Below are positions 8,854 to 18,934 of a DNA stretch of 64,000 nt, one piece after another. A program made the position numbers and the translations under genes. Origin of the DNA: Psychrobacillus sp. OK028 (GTDB lineage: Bacteria > Bacillota > Bacilli > Bacillales_A > Planococcaceae); assembly GCF_900103605.1 (NCBI RefSeq), contig NZ_FNHY01000003.1, positions 310,001 to 374,000 of the forward strand, read 5' to 3'. The notes beneath the pieces are model-generated. The model had not been told where the DNA came from. It did no database searches and worked only from the letters and a program-made list of their open reading frames with translations. How positions within the stretch are numbered: position 1 is the stretch's first letter; each line of letters starts with the position of its first letter.

Positions 8854-8951
8854 AGTGCCTAGCCCCTCGAGTCGTTTCAGAATGCCGGATAAAGGCAAAG
8901 TACGCCTTTATCGGCATTCTTCCAACGATATTCGGGGTTTACATAGGCACT
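8854..8951. repeat. 98-bp imperfect inverted-repeat element
   Basis: The ends AGTGCCTA and TAGGCACT are exact inverted repeats. The centre, GCCGGATAAAGGC against GCCTTTATCGGC flanked by AATGCC/GGCATT, forms a long stem around AAAGTAC, and CCCC/GGGG and CGTT/AACG pair in between. It lies in the non-coding gap after the binding-protein gene. It looks like an intergenic structured repeat (MITE- or REP-like) rather than a simple terminator. No second copy was seen in this window. Confidence 0.55.
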
Positions 8952-8964
8952 TTCGCTTTTCTTT

Positions 8965-10215
8965 TTACTTATTATTTAATATTGGTGGCTCTGTTTCTTC
9001 TGGTGAAAGTTCTCTTATAAGAACAGGTACTGGATAATCCACACCGTCTTGTTTTTCTAATTTAATCGAATACAGAGTTTGCATTGCTTGATGGTCCTCT
9101 GGACGGAATGTCATTGTTCCTTTCGGCGTTTCAAATGACATACCTTCCATGATTTTGATTAATTCATTTGCATCTGCATTTCCTTCTGATTTTTTTAATG
9201 CTTCCACGATAGAAATTGCAGCAGTCATACCTCCTGGTGTAAACAGATCAGGCACTGCTCCGTTGAAACGTTTCTTATGTTCATCTACTAACCAATCATT
9301 AATTTCGTTGTCTGGTAGTGTGTGATAATAAACGGAGAAACCTTCCATTCCTACAAGTGGCTCCATAACAGAAAGTGCTGGGATATCAGGTGCTCCTGTA
9401 GAAATTTTGATACCATTTTCCTGTAACTTCAAATCTGCTATTTGGTTCCAAGGTGAGTTAGCTCCAGCCCATACAACAAATAAGTAATCAGGTTTTTCTT
9501 GAATGATTTTTTGTAAGTTTGACGTGAAATCTGTAGCCGCTGGATCTGCAAATTCTTCTAACACGACTTCTGCACCTAATTTTTCTGCTGCAGCTTTAAA
9601 TGCAGCAACACCATCCCATCCAAAAGAGTAATCTGGAGCGAATGTTGCAATCTTCACGCCAGGCTTAGCGATAGCTGCAGCACCTGCTACAGCATCCTGT
9701 GAAGAGTTACGACCAGTTCTAAAAAGGTAAGGATTAAATTCAGATCCAGTGATGCTGTCCGCAACGGCAGGCTCTACAACCATAATTTTTTCGTATTCTT
9801 CTGCTAACGGAAGTACTGCCAATGTATCCCCTGAGCTTGAAGATCCAACTAAGAAATCAACCTCATCTTCTTCTAATAGCTTCGTAGCTTTTTGTACTGC
9901 CACCTCTGGCTTCGTTTCTGTATCTTCATAAACAACTTCAATTTTCTTCCCTGCTACTTCCATTGTTCCGTCCGTAGCGTATTCCAAACCTAGTTCGAAT
10001 CCATTTTTTGTTTGCTTCCCGTAAGATTCTAAAGCACCGGTTAATGAAGCAAGTACCCCAATTTTAATCGTTCCACCTTCTTCAGTTACTTCTCCAGAAG
10101 TCGGCGTTTTTTCACCCTCTGTATCCTTAGTTGTTGTGCTTTGCTTATCACTACAAGCTGCACTAACCAACAATAAAAATAAGAGAGTTATTAATAATTT
10201 CCACTTTCTAGCCAT
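8965..10215 (-). CDS. Liv-type ABC transporter substrate-binding lipoprotein
   Basis: 416-residue periplasmic-binding-protein-fold (type 1, leucine-binding superfamily) lipoprotein. The N-terminus MARKWKLLITLLFLLL ends in a lipobox VSAACSD, followed by a low-complexity Thr/Glu/Gly linker. The domain begins IKIGVLASLTGALESYGKQT, typical of amide/leucine/aromatic-acid binding proteins. The ATG at 10215 is preceded by GAGGGGG seven bases away, whereas upstream in-frame starts have no ribosome site. It would capture substrate outside the membrane and deliver it to LivHM. The ligand is not evident; linkage to a CoA ligase and acyl enzymes points to a carboxylic acid (inference). Confidence 0.92.
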   Translation of the reverse strand: MARKWKLLITLLFLLLVSAACSDKQSTTTKDTEGEKTPTSGEVTEEGGTIKIGVLASLTGALESYGKQTKNGFELGLEYATDGTMEVAGKKIEVVYEDTETKPEVAVQKATKLLEEDEVDFLVGSSSSGDTLAVLPLAEEYEKIMVVEPAVADSITGSEFNPYLFRTGRNSSQDAVAGAAAIAKPGVKIATFAPDYSFGWDGVAAFKAAAEKLGAEVVLEEFADPAATDFTSNLQKIIQEKPDYLFVVWAGANSPWNQIADLKLQENGIKISTGAPDIPALSVMEPLVGMEGFSVYYHTLPDNEINDWLVDEHKKRFNGAVPDLFTPGGMTAAISIVEALKKSEGNADANELIKIMEGMSFETPKGTMTFRPEDHQAMQTLYSIKLEKQDGVDYPVPVLIRELSPEETEPPILNNK

Positions 10216-10275
10216 GTACATCCCCCTCAACAATTTTGTAAGCGTTACCATACTTCTGTTTCATCTTACAAAAGG

Positions 10276-10297
10276 AGAGTTACAAAAGAGTTACAAA
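10276..10297 (-). repeat. Tandem 11-bp direct repeat in the binding-protein leader
   Basis: AGAGTTACAAA occurs twice head to tail, about 60 bases upstream of the binding-protein start. A same-face 11-bp period is compatible with a regulator-binding site, but this is only a suggestion. Confidence 0.3.
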
Positions 10298-10383
10298 TAA
10301 AGTATTGCTCCCAAGAGCAATACTTTATTTGTGTCGAGCTTGCGCAGGAGCATTGGATTACTTTCTGTCAGTTGGAATAGCAT
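10291..10383 (-). CDS. Possible 30-codon leader peptide upstream of the Liv cluster
   Basis: An ATG at 10383 sits seven bases after GGAGGTGA and opens 30 codons (beginning MLFQLTESNP and ending in a hydrophobic LLLGAILYL stretch). Its last third is encoded by the perfect hairpin at 10293-10332. It lies between the regulator's terminator and the binding-protein gene. It could be a translated leader that controls read-through, a small membrane peptide, or part of an intergenic repeat. Nothing is recognised by family. Confidence 0.35.
   Translation of the reverse strand: MLFQLTESNPMLLRKLDTNKVLLLGAILYL
10293..10332. terminator. Perfect 18-bp hairpin in the Liv cluster leader
   Basis: ACAAATAAAGTATTGCTC and its exact complement flank a CCAA loop. 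The arms end in T-rich sequence in both directions, so it may act as a terminator or attenuator ahead of the binding-protein gene. Confidence 0.55.
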
Positions 10384-10401
10384 ATTTTTCTCACCTCCAC
10401 T

Positions 10402-10430
10402 AAAAAAAGCAGAAAATTGCTTTCTGCTTT
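10402..10430 (-). terminator. Intrinsic terminator of the BTAD regulator gene
   Basis: AAAGCAGAAA/TTTCTGCTTT stem with a 5-nt loop starts at the stop codon of the regulator and is followed on the minus strand by a run of seven T. Confidence 0.8.
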
Positions 10431-13400
10431 ATTCGTAGCCGGTGATCATTTCAAACATTTGAATGGTAGTAGGCATTGGCTCTATATTAAGTTCTTTCTC
10501 AAGCACTTGCACACAGCGATCGTACCATTTAACCGACTGGCTTCTGTTTTGGAGTTGATAGTAAGCAAACATCAGCAAACGGTAGGCTTCCTCCCAGGTT
10601 GGATCGTATGTTAAAAGTTTTTCCGCCCAATAGATCGTCTTCTCAAATTCTTTTAATCTCGTGTAGGTTTGAGAAAGTCTTTCCAAAACTTGAATGAATA
10701 ACTGCTGTGCTTTTTCTCGCTCAGTGGAAATCCATTCAATCGCAATTCTGTTCTCAAATAGTTCACCTTTATATAGGTGGATTGCTTTTAGTAACAGTTC
10801 TTTTGATAGTTGAGGAGATATTTCCTCCATACCTTTCTGTGCAATATGATTAAAATCATGCAAATCACTTCCCACATTCGCATTTGGATTTAAACGGTAC
10901 ATCGACTGCTTGCGCAATATAAAATAGGATTCTTCCCTTGCCTGCCTGTTTGGTTCCAATACCTTCAGCAAGGAATTCAGGGTAACCTTGAAATCTCGGT
11001 CTAGTTTTTTGGTATCGCTTTCTCCCCAAAGCATTTGTATTAATTCGTCCTTTGGAACATATCGATGGTTTTGTAAGTAAAGGTACATCATTAATTCCTT
11101 TGATTTATCTCGTTGCCATTTGCGATCATTTACTTCTTCATTACCCATATATAATGTGAATGGTCCCAATAGTCGCAGATAGAGAGAATAACCTGGATAA
11201 TTAATGTCGGTCTGTATATTTAATCTGCTGATGATTTGTTGAACAAACTTATTGTCAGGATGAAGTTTATCAATCTTTTGCAAAATCGGAAAGTTACTTT
11301 GAAGATCAATCGGTCCAAAAATAGTTCGATTTAATAAAAAGAAATAATAATTATGCATCGCACATAATTCCATAAAGTGCTTAGCATGCTCAGTGAATGT
11401 AGAGTCCTCATTTAACACATAGTGAATTCTCATTAGCCAATAATGCGAGATCATTTCTCCATATACATCCTCACAATTAGAGAAAAGCACGTTAGCTTGT
11501 TTTAGATGTTCTACAGCATCAAGGTATGCTTTATTTTCCAGATAGACGATTCCAAGACCTATCAATATATAGGCAGATAGCCAGTAATCGTTTACCTTTT
11601 TTGTTTCCCGTAATCCTTTTTCTCCGTATTCAATGGCTTCTCGAAAAAAGCCTTGTCGTGATTTTAAAATAGAAAGTCCCATATATGGCTCTGCTTTTGC
11701 TCTCGAAACATTCAAGTCATCCATCTTTTGAATGGCTTGCAAATAGTAAACTTCAGGTGTTTCAAGTTCAAATGCATCCGTTAATACTTCAGAATGTCCA
11801 AGCCGTATCAAACCTACTGCTTCTACAAATCCTGACTTTTCCCGTATTCCTGTTTCTATTCCTTTATTGGCTGCTATTTTCGCTTGCGAAACTTGTCCAA
11901 TAAGTGAATAAATAAAAGATAATAACACATCAGTTTCCCGATGAGAATCCGGTAAGCTATCCTCATCTCGAGTCCTACCTTCTAGTAATTGTTGAGCTTC
12001 AATCAGCTTTCCAGTCCTCAGTAAAATCCTTGCATCTAAATTTCCTTCTGTTAAAAGTGCTGGATTAAGCTGCTCATTTTCAATCCAAGCTTTCGCATCG
12101 TTTGCTTTTCCTATATTGACCAAGTTCTCTGCCATTAACTGTTGCAAAAAAACTCTTTCTAAAGGAGAAATGTCTTTGCCTTTTTCAGCCCACTCGATTG
12201 CTTCTTTTAAATAAGGCTGTGCCAACGCAGGTTGAATAGTATCAAGATATATATGTGCGAGACCTGCATTTGCTCTACTAATATATAATATGTTTTCATG
12301 TTGGGAAGCTTTCTCTAAAGCAGCTTCATAGGAAAGTCTGGCTTTTTCATAAAAGGCCTTGTACCGATGGCACTCGCCTTCGTAATAATAGAGTTCATAA
12401 AAGTGATCTCGCATCACTTTTGATAAATGATCTGCAATCAGATCGAGCAACCAATCAAACTGTCCGGCTTTAATCATTTTCGGTGCAAAGATAGTGACAA
12501 GCTCTGCTAAAAAGCGTTCATCATTAGCTTTTACCGCATGATGAATGGCCTGTACGATGTTTTCCTTTTCCTGAAAATAACTAGCAGCTTTTCGATGCGT
12601 TTCATAAAACGCATTTATATCCTTTTGTTTTGATTTTGTTTCTAAAAACTGTTGGAAAAGCGAATGAAATCTAAACGTATTAGAATCACCCAATGGCTGG
12701 ATAAAAGCATGACTACTAGCAAGGCGTTCCATGCTTTTTGCTTCGTTCTCATCAAAAAAATCTTGAATATCAGTTACTGTAAATAACGGAAAAACACTAA
12801 AATTTATAAGAGATTGCTGATCTTCAGTTGATAGCAGCAAAAACACTTCCTCTAATAAATAGGAAAATAAGTCGTTCAAGGCAGGGTTTACTAGCTGGCT
12901 GATTTGCCAGTTAGACTCTGCTAGCTGCATAGCAATTAGCTGAATGGCGATAGCCCAACCTTCCGTTAGTCTCATGATTTCGGTAGCGTCATGAATTGAA
13001 ATAGGCTTATCAAAATAATCCTCAAAAAAGACAAGTATTTCTTCCTCTGTGAACATTAAATCACTTTCTGTAATTTCGACCAACTGCCCACTTAGCTTTA
13101 ACTTTAACAGGATAGACCATCTTGGTCTCAATCGAGTGGAAACTACAACATGAATATTGGGAGGTAGAAACTCTATTATCTTTTCCATTATATAATTGAT
13201 ATGAAACACATGGTCCACCAGATGGAAATCATCGAGCACAATAGATAATGGTTCATCTATATTGGCTAATTCATTACTAAATAGCGAATATAATTGTTGA
13301 AGCTCTGATTCTTTTGGATAAGCTGAAATGAGTTCTTTAGTTTTAAAACTTCTTCCGAACGTCGGGACAATATTTTGAATACTACTAATGAGATGGCGAA

Positions 13401-13638
13401 GAAAAGGAAGGATACCGTCGTCTTCCTCTGTAATGGAATACCAAGAATAAAGTCCTCTCGAATCCGCAAAATACTGAGCAAGTGCAGAGCTTTTACCATA
13501 TCCTGCTCCGCTATGTAATAAGGTTAACTTCTTATGTGTATTCGTTTTCAATTTCTTCATCAATGAAGCTCTTCTCATATAAGTAGAAGACGGTACTGGC
13601 GCACTTAATTTGGACAAAATTATGGTAGGCTGATCCAT
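10429..13638 (-). CDS. Large MalT-like ATPase/TPR transcriptional regulator with C-terminal winged helix and BTAD domain
   Basis: 1069-residue signal-transducing ATPase regulator. The N-terminal P-loop is SGAGYGKSS (about residues 43-51) with a Walker B-like IVLDDFHLVD near 130, as in MalT/STAND proteins. A long helical TPR-like middle (about 350-780) follows. The C-terminal part from about 810 reads LRLLGPFTLYMGNEEV, then a winged helix with KSKELMMYLYL and PKDELIQMLW, and ends in a bacterial transcriptional activation (BTAD/SARP) domain. The usual MalT C-terminal LuxR helix is absent. It is transcribed toward the Liv/acyl-CoA cluster and separated by its own terminator, so it is the natural candidate activator of that cluster, probably sensing the substrate or its CoA ester (inference). 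Confidence 0.9.
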   Translation of the reverse strand: MDQPTIILSKLSAPVPSSTYMRRASLMKKLKTNTHKKLTLLHSGAGYGKSSALAQYFADSRGLYSWYSITEEDDGILPFLRHLISSIQNIVPTFGRSFKTKELISAYPKESELQQLYSLFSNELANIDEPLSIVLDDFHLVDHVFHINYIMEKIIEFLPPNIHVVVSTRLRPRWSILLKLKLSGQLVEITESDLMFTEEEILVFFEDYFDKPISIHDATEIMRLTEGWAIAIQLIAMQLAESNWQISQLVNPALNDLFSYLLEEVFLLLSTEDQQSLINFSVFPLFTVTDIQDFFDENEAKSMERLASSHAFIQPLGDSNTFRFHSLFQQFLETKSKQKDINAFYETHRKAASYFQEKENIVQAIHHAVKANDERFLAELVTIFAPKMIKAGQFDWLLDLIADHLSKVMRDHFYELYYYEGECHRYKAFYEKARLSYEAALEKASQHENILYISRANAGLAHIYLDTIQPALAQPYLKEAIEWAEKGKDISPLERVFLQQLMAENLVNIGKANDAKAWIENEQLNPALLTEGNLDARILLRTGKLIEAQQLLEGRTRDEDSLPDSHRETDVLLSFIYSLIGQVSQAKIAANKGIETGIREKSGFVEAVGLIRLGHSEVLTDAFELETPEVYYLQAIQKMDDLNVSRAKAEPYMGLSILKSRQGFFREAIEYGEKGLRETKKVNDYWLSAYILIGLGIVYLENKAYLDAVEHLKQANVLFSNCEDVYGEMISHYWLMRIHYVLNEDSTFTEHAKHFMELCAMHNYYFFLLNRTIFGPIDLQSNFPILQKIDKLHPDNKFVQQIISRLNIQTDINYPGYSLYLRLLGPFTLYMGNEEVNDRKWQRDKSKELMMYLYLQNHRYVPKDELIQMLWGESDTKKLDRDFKVTLNSLLKVLEPNRQAREESYFILRKQSMYRLNPNANVGSDLHDFNHIAQKGMEEISPQLSKELLLKAIHLYKGELFENRIAIEWISTEREKAQQLFIQVLERLSQTYTRLKEFEKTIYWAEKLLTYDPTWEEAYRLLMFAYYQLQNRSQSVKWYDRCVQVLEKELNIEPMPTTIQMFEMITGYE

Positions 13639-13761
13639 CTTTTACCTCCTAGTGAATGACAATTACCTGTTAGTTTAATCCTAACACAAAAATATTTTGA
13701 ATAAAATAACAATTCGTATATTTCAGTAGTTTATACTCTAGAAGATATTTAGTTAAACAAG

Positions 13762-13785
13762 AAAAAAGAGCTGTCTAAGCAGCTC
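13762..13785 (-). terminator. Intrinsic terminator downstream of katE
   Basis: GAGCTG/CAGCTC stem with 6-nt loop, followed on the minus strand by TTTTTT, about 65 bases beyond the catalase stop. Confidence 0.65.
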
Positions 13786-13851
13786 AACGATAGAAAATGT
13801 AAATAGAGATCAAACAATATTTATTAAGATCTTACTATTTTTATATTGGAA

Positions 13852-15900
13852 TTAATCAACTAACTTCCTCTGCCAGAAACGGTGGGCAGCAATCGCCTCA
13901 ATAAATTCTGGCACAAACTTTGTAATGTCAGCTTCTGAAATTACTCCGGGCTTTCCTTCAAAATGATTTACTTCCAACCATTTGATGCCTTCACCTGTCG
14001 CACCAATCGGCTTATAATGTGAAAATGCCTCATCAATGAAGTAGGCTGCATTTTTATTGAACATTTTATTGTTGTAACTTCCCTTTATCATATATACTGC
14101 ATCAAATAACACCGACTTCGCAGTCAGAAAGGTATGTTCCGCTTTTACGTTAACTCCATCTGTACCCTGGACTGTTCCAATATTTTCACTGATAATTTCC
14201 GGCATTATCCCTTCGTTAACCAATCTATCGAGCACATATTTAACCTCTGGACCATTGAACCCCTCCGTCAGTATAATAGCGACCTTACGCGTTTTTTCTG
14301 ATTTTGTTGTATTTTCTTGACTAAGCGCCGGTGAAGATTTTGTTATTGTCGAACCTCCCCCTTTAGGAGGATTTACCCCGATATTTATCGCAAAGGCGGT
14401 CGCTAATTCAAGACTCACATTGGCAAACATATCTACCACTTGTTTTTTTACAGATTCACTTTTGACTTTCTCGAGTTCGAAGCTGAATGCATCAATAATA
14501 TGCATTTTTTCTGGTAAGCTCATACTGTTCCAAAAAAGGGTTGCCTGAGAAAAATTGTCTGCAAAACTATCACTTCGGGCACGGATTTTAACGCCTTCCA
14601 CCTTTTCTTGATAAGAGGCATATCCCCCTTCATCTACACTTGCAGGCGCCGGTGTGTTACCAGCCAAAGAGTTTCGGTGATAATTCACTTTCCCAAGATT
14701 GATAGTCTGACGATGGAAACCGTCCCGTTGATTGTTATGGAAGGGAACAACCGGTCTGTTAATTGGTATTTCATGAAAGTTCGGTCCGCTTAGACGGAGT
14801 AATTGAGTATCTAAGTACGAAAATAGACGCCCCTGTAATAACGGATCATTAGTAAAATCGATTCCAGGTACAACATTGCCCAAATGAAACGCAACTTGTT
14901 CCGTTTCAGCGAAGAAATTATCCACATTGCGATTCAAGGTCATTTTTCCAATGATGGTTACCGGAATGTCTTCTTCTGGCCATAGCTTTGTCGCATCTAG
15001 TATGTCGAAATCCAGACTAAATTCGTCCTCTTCGGCAAGAATCTGAACTCCCAATTCGTATTCCGGATAAAACCCTTTTTCAATGGAGCCCCATAAGTCA
15101 TTACGATGATAGTCAGGATCGATGCCTGTCAGTTTACGGGACTCATCCCAGACAAGGGAATGCGTTCCTAGTGCAGGCTTCCAATGGAATTTTACAAAAT
15201 GGGCTTGCCCCTGATCATTGACAAGACGAAACGTATGGACGCCAAATCCTTCCATCATCCGAAAGCTTCGTGGAATGGCGCGGTCTGACATAATCCACAT
15301 AATCATATGTGCAGATTCCTGGTTATTAGCGACAAAATCCCAAAACGTGTCGTGGGCAGTAGAAGCTTGTGGGATATCATTATCAGGCTCCGGTTTGAAG
15401 GCATGAACAAGATCGGGGAATTTAACGGCATCTTGAATGAAAAAGACAGGAATATTATTCCCAACTAGATCATAGTTTCCTTCTTCCGTATAGAATTTAG
15501 TTGCAAACCCTCTGGCATCCCGAACTGTATCCGCAGATCCACGAGCTCCATTTACAGTAGAAAATCGGACAAATACGGGAGTCTTTTTGGACGTGTCCTG
15601 CAGGAACTTCGCCCTTGTATACTTTTCCATGCTTTTGTATAACTGAAATTCTCCATGCACACCAAAACCACGTGCATGAACCACTCGTTCTGGAATTCGC
15701 TCGTGGTCAAAGTGCGTTACCTTTTCGCGAAAATGAAAATCCTCCATTAAAGTCGGTCCCCGCACACCCGCTTTTAACGAAAATTCATCTTCTGATACTT
15801 TTAATCCTTGATTGGTTGTAAGTTTTTTGCCTTTGTCATCCACCCGAAACGCTTCTAATTGCTCGTCTTTGCTGTTCTTCTTATCATTGCGTTCATCCAT
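13852..15900 (-). CDS. katE: Large-subunit catalase KatE (HPII type)
   Basis: 682-residue clade II haem catalase converting hydrogen peroxide to water and oxygen in the cytoplasm. Visible marks are [14 protein letters not shown] with the catalytic His (about residue 75), the [11 protein letters not shown] segment with the essential Asn, and the proximal haem-ligand region [13 protein letters not shown] with its Tyr. After about residue 530 there is a Ser/Thr-rich linker and then a DJ-1/PfpI-like domain ([15 protein letters not shown]), which is diagnostic of the large HPII subunit. Ribosome site GGGGAGGG precedes the ATG. It stands alone between two terminators. In B. subtilis katE belongs to the general stress regulon, but I could not make out a convincing sigma-B promoter here. 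Confidence 0.97.
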   Translation of the reverse strand: MDERNDKKNSKDEQLEAFRVDDKGKKLTTNQGLKVSEDEFSLKAGVRGPTLMEDFHFREKVTHFDHERIPERVVHARGFGVHGEFQLYKSMEKYTRAKFLQDTSKKTPVFVRFSTVNGARGSADTVRDARGFATKFYTEEGNYDLVGNNIPVFFIQDAVKFPDLVHAFKPEPDNDIPQASTAHDTFWDFVANNQESAHMIMWIMSDRAIPRSFRMMEGFGVHTFRLVNDQGQAHFVKFHWKPALGTHSLVWDESRKLTGIDPDYHRNDLWGSIEKGFYPEYELGVQILAEEDEFSLDFDILDATKLWPEEDIPVTIIGKMTLNRNVDNFFAETEQVAFHLGNVVPGIDFTNDPLLQGRLFSYLDTQLLRLSGPNFHEIPINRPVVPFHNNQRDGFHRQTINLGKVNYHRNSLAGNTPAPASVDEGGYASYQEKVEGVKIRARSDSFADNFSQATLFWNSMSLPEKMHIIDAFSFELEKVKSESVKKQVVDMFANVSLELATAFAINIGVNPPKGGGSTITKSSPALSQENTTKSEKTRKVAIILTEGFNGPEVKYVLDRLVNEGIMPEIISENIGTVQGTDGVNVKAEHTFLTAKSVLFDAVYMIKGSYNNKMFNKNAAYFIDEAFSHYKPIGATGEGIKWLEVNHFEGKPGVISEADITKFVPEFIEAIAAHRFWQRKLVD

Positions 15901-16059
15901 ATAAAATCCCTCCCCATCCTTAAATGTTATGAGTCACTCTTGAGTCTTATTCCACTATACTCCCTCTATAAAAATGGAAGTATCAACGGTTTACATTTCT
16001 TCCTGGTATGAGCAGAACGGATTTTGGAAGTTAAGATGAAATAATTCAATCAAATCAAA

Positions 16060-16091
16060 AAGAGACTATTCCTAAAAAGGAATAGTCTCTT
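16060..16091 (-). terminator. Intrinsic terminator of acnA
   Basis: AAGAGACTATTCC and GGAATAGTCTCTT flank a 6-nt loop, followed by TTTTT on the minus strand. Confidence 0.8.
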
Positions 16092-16104
16092 CTTTCATAG
16101 ATTA

Positions 16105-18813
16105 TTATACTTCCAACATTTTATTACGTAATACCATTTGTAGAATACCACCATGACGGTAATAGTCTACTTCTACTTCTGAGTCGAAACGAGCAAGAAC
16201 GTTGAAGATTTTCTCAGAACCATCTTCCGCTTTTGCTGTTACTTGTAAAATATCACGAGGTTTTACACCTTCTGCGATATTTACACTGATTTCTTCTTTA
16301 CCAGTTAATCCAAGTGTTTCAGCATTTTCACCTGGTAAGAAGTTAAGTGGCAGAACGCCCATCATTACTAAGTTTGAACGATGGATACGCTCAAAGCTTT
16401 CCGTAATAACAGCTTTAATACCTAAAAGGTTAGTTCCTTTAGCTGCCCAGTCACGAGAAGATCCCATACCGTAATCTTTTCCACCTAGAACGACTAACCC
16501 AGTACCTGCATCTTGATACTTCATCGCTGCATCATAGATCGGCATGATTTCGCCTGTTGGCCAGTAAGTTGTGTATCCACCCTCTGTACCTGGTGCAACT
16601 TGGTTACGAATACGGATGTTCGCGAATGTTCCGCGCATCATTACTTCATGATTACCACGACGTGAACCGTATGAGTTAAAGTCACGGATTTCTACACCAT
16701 TTTCGCGCAAGTACTTACCAGCAGGAGTATCTTTACCAATTGCACCGGCTGGTGAAATATGGTCTGTTGTAATCGAATCACCGAATTTAGCTACAACTCG
16801 TAAATTATTTAGTGATTGGATAGCACCAGGCTCTTTTGATAATCCTTGGAAGAATGGTGGGTTTTGAATGTAAGTTGACTTGTCATTAAATGAATATAAA
16901 GATTCAGTTGATGTTTCAATTGCATTCCAAGCTTCGTTTTCATCAAATACACGTGCATATTCTTTTTGGAATAATTCACGAGTAACTACAGTTGAAAGCA
17001 CTTCGTTTACTTCTTCTGTTGATGGCCAAATATCAGCAAAGAATACTTCGTTACCATCTTTGTCAGTACCGAATGAATCTTTTTCTAAATCGATATCTAC
17101 AGTTCCAGCAAGTGCATAAGCTACTACTAATGGTGGTGAAGCTAAGTAGTTTGCTTTTACAAGTGGATGTACACGCCCTTCAAAGTTACGGTTACCAGAA
17201 AGAACAGACGTTACAAATAGATCTTCGTCAACGATTGCTTTTTCAATTTCCGGTAATAATGGACCTGAGTTACCAATACAAGTTGTACAACCATAACCAA
17301 CTGTATTGAATCCGATTTGGTCTAGGTACGTGTTTAGACCAGAATCCTCTAAATATCCAGTTACTACTTTAGATCCTGGAGCTAGAGAAGTTTTAACGTA
17401 AGCAGGTACTGTAAGTCCTTTTTCTACTGCTTTTTTCGCAACTAAACCAGCAGCTAACATTACGTATGGGTTAGATGTATTTGTACAAGATGTGATTGCA
17501 GCGATTGCTACAGCACCTGTTGGAATTTCTACATCACCTTCTGCAAATTTAGCAGTAGCTTTTTTGTCAAATTCTTTTTCGGATAAGCCGAATCCTTGTG
17601 TACCTTGAGGAGCTACAACTGCTTCGCGGTAACGAGCTTTCATATCTGTAAGTGGAATTAAATCTTGTGGACGTTTTGGTCCAGAAAGGTTTGCTACGAT
17701 ATCTCCAAGATTGATCTCTACAACATCTGTATATACAGGCTCTAAAGTAGGATCAAAGAACATATCATTTGCTTTTAAGTAAGCTTCTACGACAGCAATA
17801 TGCTCTTCGTCACGGCCAGTTAAACGTAAATAGTTGATAGATTCTTCATCGATAGCAAAATAACCACATGTAGCACCGTATTCAGGAGCCATGTTAGCAA
17901 TTGTTGCGCGGTCAGCTAATGGTAATTTAGATACACCAGGTCCGAAGAATTCTACAAATTTACCAACAACACCTTTTTGGCGTAATACTTGAGTAACTTT
18001 TAGTGCCAAGTCAGTTGCAGTTGTTCCATTTGGAAGATCTCCAACTAATTTAACTCCGATTACTTCAGGAATTGGGAAGTATGAAGGTTGACCAAGCATT
18101 CCTGCTTCTGCCTCGATACCACCTACACCCCATCCAAGTACTCCAAGTCCATTGATCATTGTTGTATGTGAGTCAGTACCAACTACTGAATCTGGGAAAG
18201 TTTCAAGTACACCTTCTGCACTTTCGTTTACATGTACGATAGGAGCTAGGTACTCTAAGTTAACTTGGTGAACGATACCAGTAGCTGGAGGAACAGCACG
18301 GAAATTATCGTATGAAGTTTGAGCCCATTTTAAGAAATTGTAACGCTCTGCATTACGTTCGAATTCAAGGTCCATATTCGCTTTTAAAGCAGTCGCAGTT
18401 CCGTATTTGTCTACTTGTACCGAGTGGTCGATAACAAGATCAACTGGAATTGCAGGATTGATTTTATCAGGGTTTCCACCCATTTCATTCATTGCTGAAC
18501 GAAGTGAAGCTAAATCTACTACAACTGGTACTCCTGTGAAATCTTGAAGTACTACACGAGATGGTTTGAATGGTACTTCTGCTTCTGTATTAGCATCTTT
18601 ACCCCATTTAGCTAATTGGTTTACATGATCTTCTTTGATCACATAGCCGTCATATTGACGTAAAACAGATTCTAATAATACTTTGATTGAATAAGGAAGG
18701 CGTGAAACTTGTGCGATACCGGCTTCTTCTAATGCTGCTAAACGATAGTAGTTATACTCTTTACCATTTAGAGAAAACGAAGTACGGCTGTTGTGTAAAT
18801 TACTTTTTGCCAT
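16105..18813 (-). CDS. acnA: Aconitate hydratase AcnA (CitB)
   Basis: 902-residue monomeric aconitase of the IRP/AcnA type, catalysing citrate to isocitrate in the TCA cycle. The [4Fe-4S] ligand cysteines are in [11 protein letters not shown] (near 430-440) and [14 protein letters not shown] (near 500). The swivel domain carries the [15 protein letters not shown] motif near 780. Length matches B. subtilis CitB (909). Start ATG follows TTAGGAGG. B. subtilis CitB is also an RNA-binding protein under iron starvation; the same is possible here. The gene is monocistronic, closed by the hairpin at 16060-16091. It serves as a synteny anchor with the B. subtilis citB-yne region. Confidence 0.98.
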   Translation of the reverse strand: MAKSNLHNSRTSFSLNGKEYNYYRLAALEEAGIAQVSRLPYSIKVLLESVLRQYDGYVIKEDHVNQLAKWGKDANTEAEVPFKPSRVVLQDFTGVPVVVDLASLRSAMNEMGGNPDKINPAIPVDLVIDHSVQVDKYGTATALKANMDLEFERNAERYNFLKWAQTSYDNFRAVPPATGIVHQVNLEYLAPIVHVNESAEGVLETFPDSVVGTDSHTTMINGLGVLGWGVGGIEAEAGMLGQPSYFPIPEVIGVKLVGDLPNGTTATDLALKVTQVLRQKGVVGKFVEFFGPGVSKLPLADRATIANMAPEYGATCGYFAIDEESINYLRLTGRDEEHIAVVEAYLKANDMFFDPTLEPVYTDVVEINLGDIVANLSGPKRPQDLIPLTDMKARYREAVVAPQGTQGFGLSEKEFDKKATAKFAEGDVEIPTGAVAIAAITSCTNTSNPYVMLAAGLVAKKAVEKGLTVPAYVKTSLAPGSKVVTGYLEDSGLNTYLDQIGFNTVGYGCTTCIGNSGPLLPEIEKAIVDEDLFVTSVLSGNRNFEGRVHPLVKANYLASPPLVVAYALAGTVDIDLEKDSFGTDKDGNEVFFADIWPSTEEVNEVLSTVVTRELFQKEYARVFDENEAWNAIETSTESLYSFNDKSTYIQNPPFFQGLSKEPGAIQSLNNLRVVAKFGDSITTDHISPAGAIGKDTPAGKYLRENGVEIRDFNSYGSRRGNHEVMMRGTFANIRIRNQVAPGTEGGYTTYWPTGEIMPIYDAAMKYQDAGTGLVVLGGKDYGMGSSRDWAAKGTNLLGIKAVITESFERIHRSNLVMMGVLPLNFLPGENAETLGLTGKEEISVNIAEGVKPRDILQVTAKAEDGSEKIFNVLARFDSEVEVDYYRHGGILQMVLRNKMLEV

Positions 18814-18934
18814 TTGTATTCCTCCTAAGATCTATTGAAAAGTGTCTATCTAGTGACTTTTCTCCACTACTAATCATACTTGAATATACTTGATAAGTAA
18901 ATTAGATTAAAATTATTATAAGTCATAATTATTA

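Noticed and set aside
16992-17309. 105-codon plus-strand frame inside acnA
   Set aside because: Fully antisense to the conserved aconitase core.
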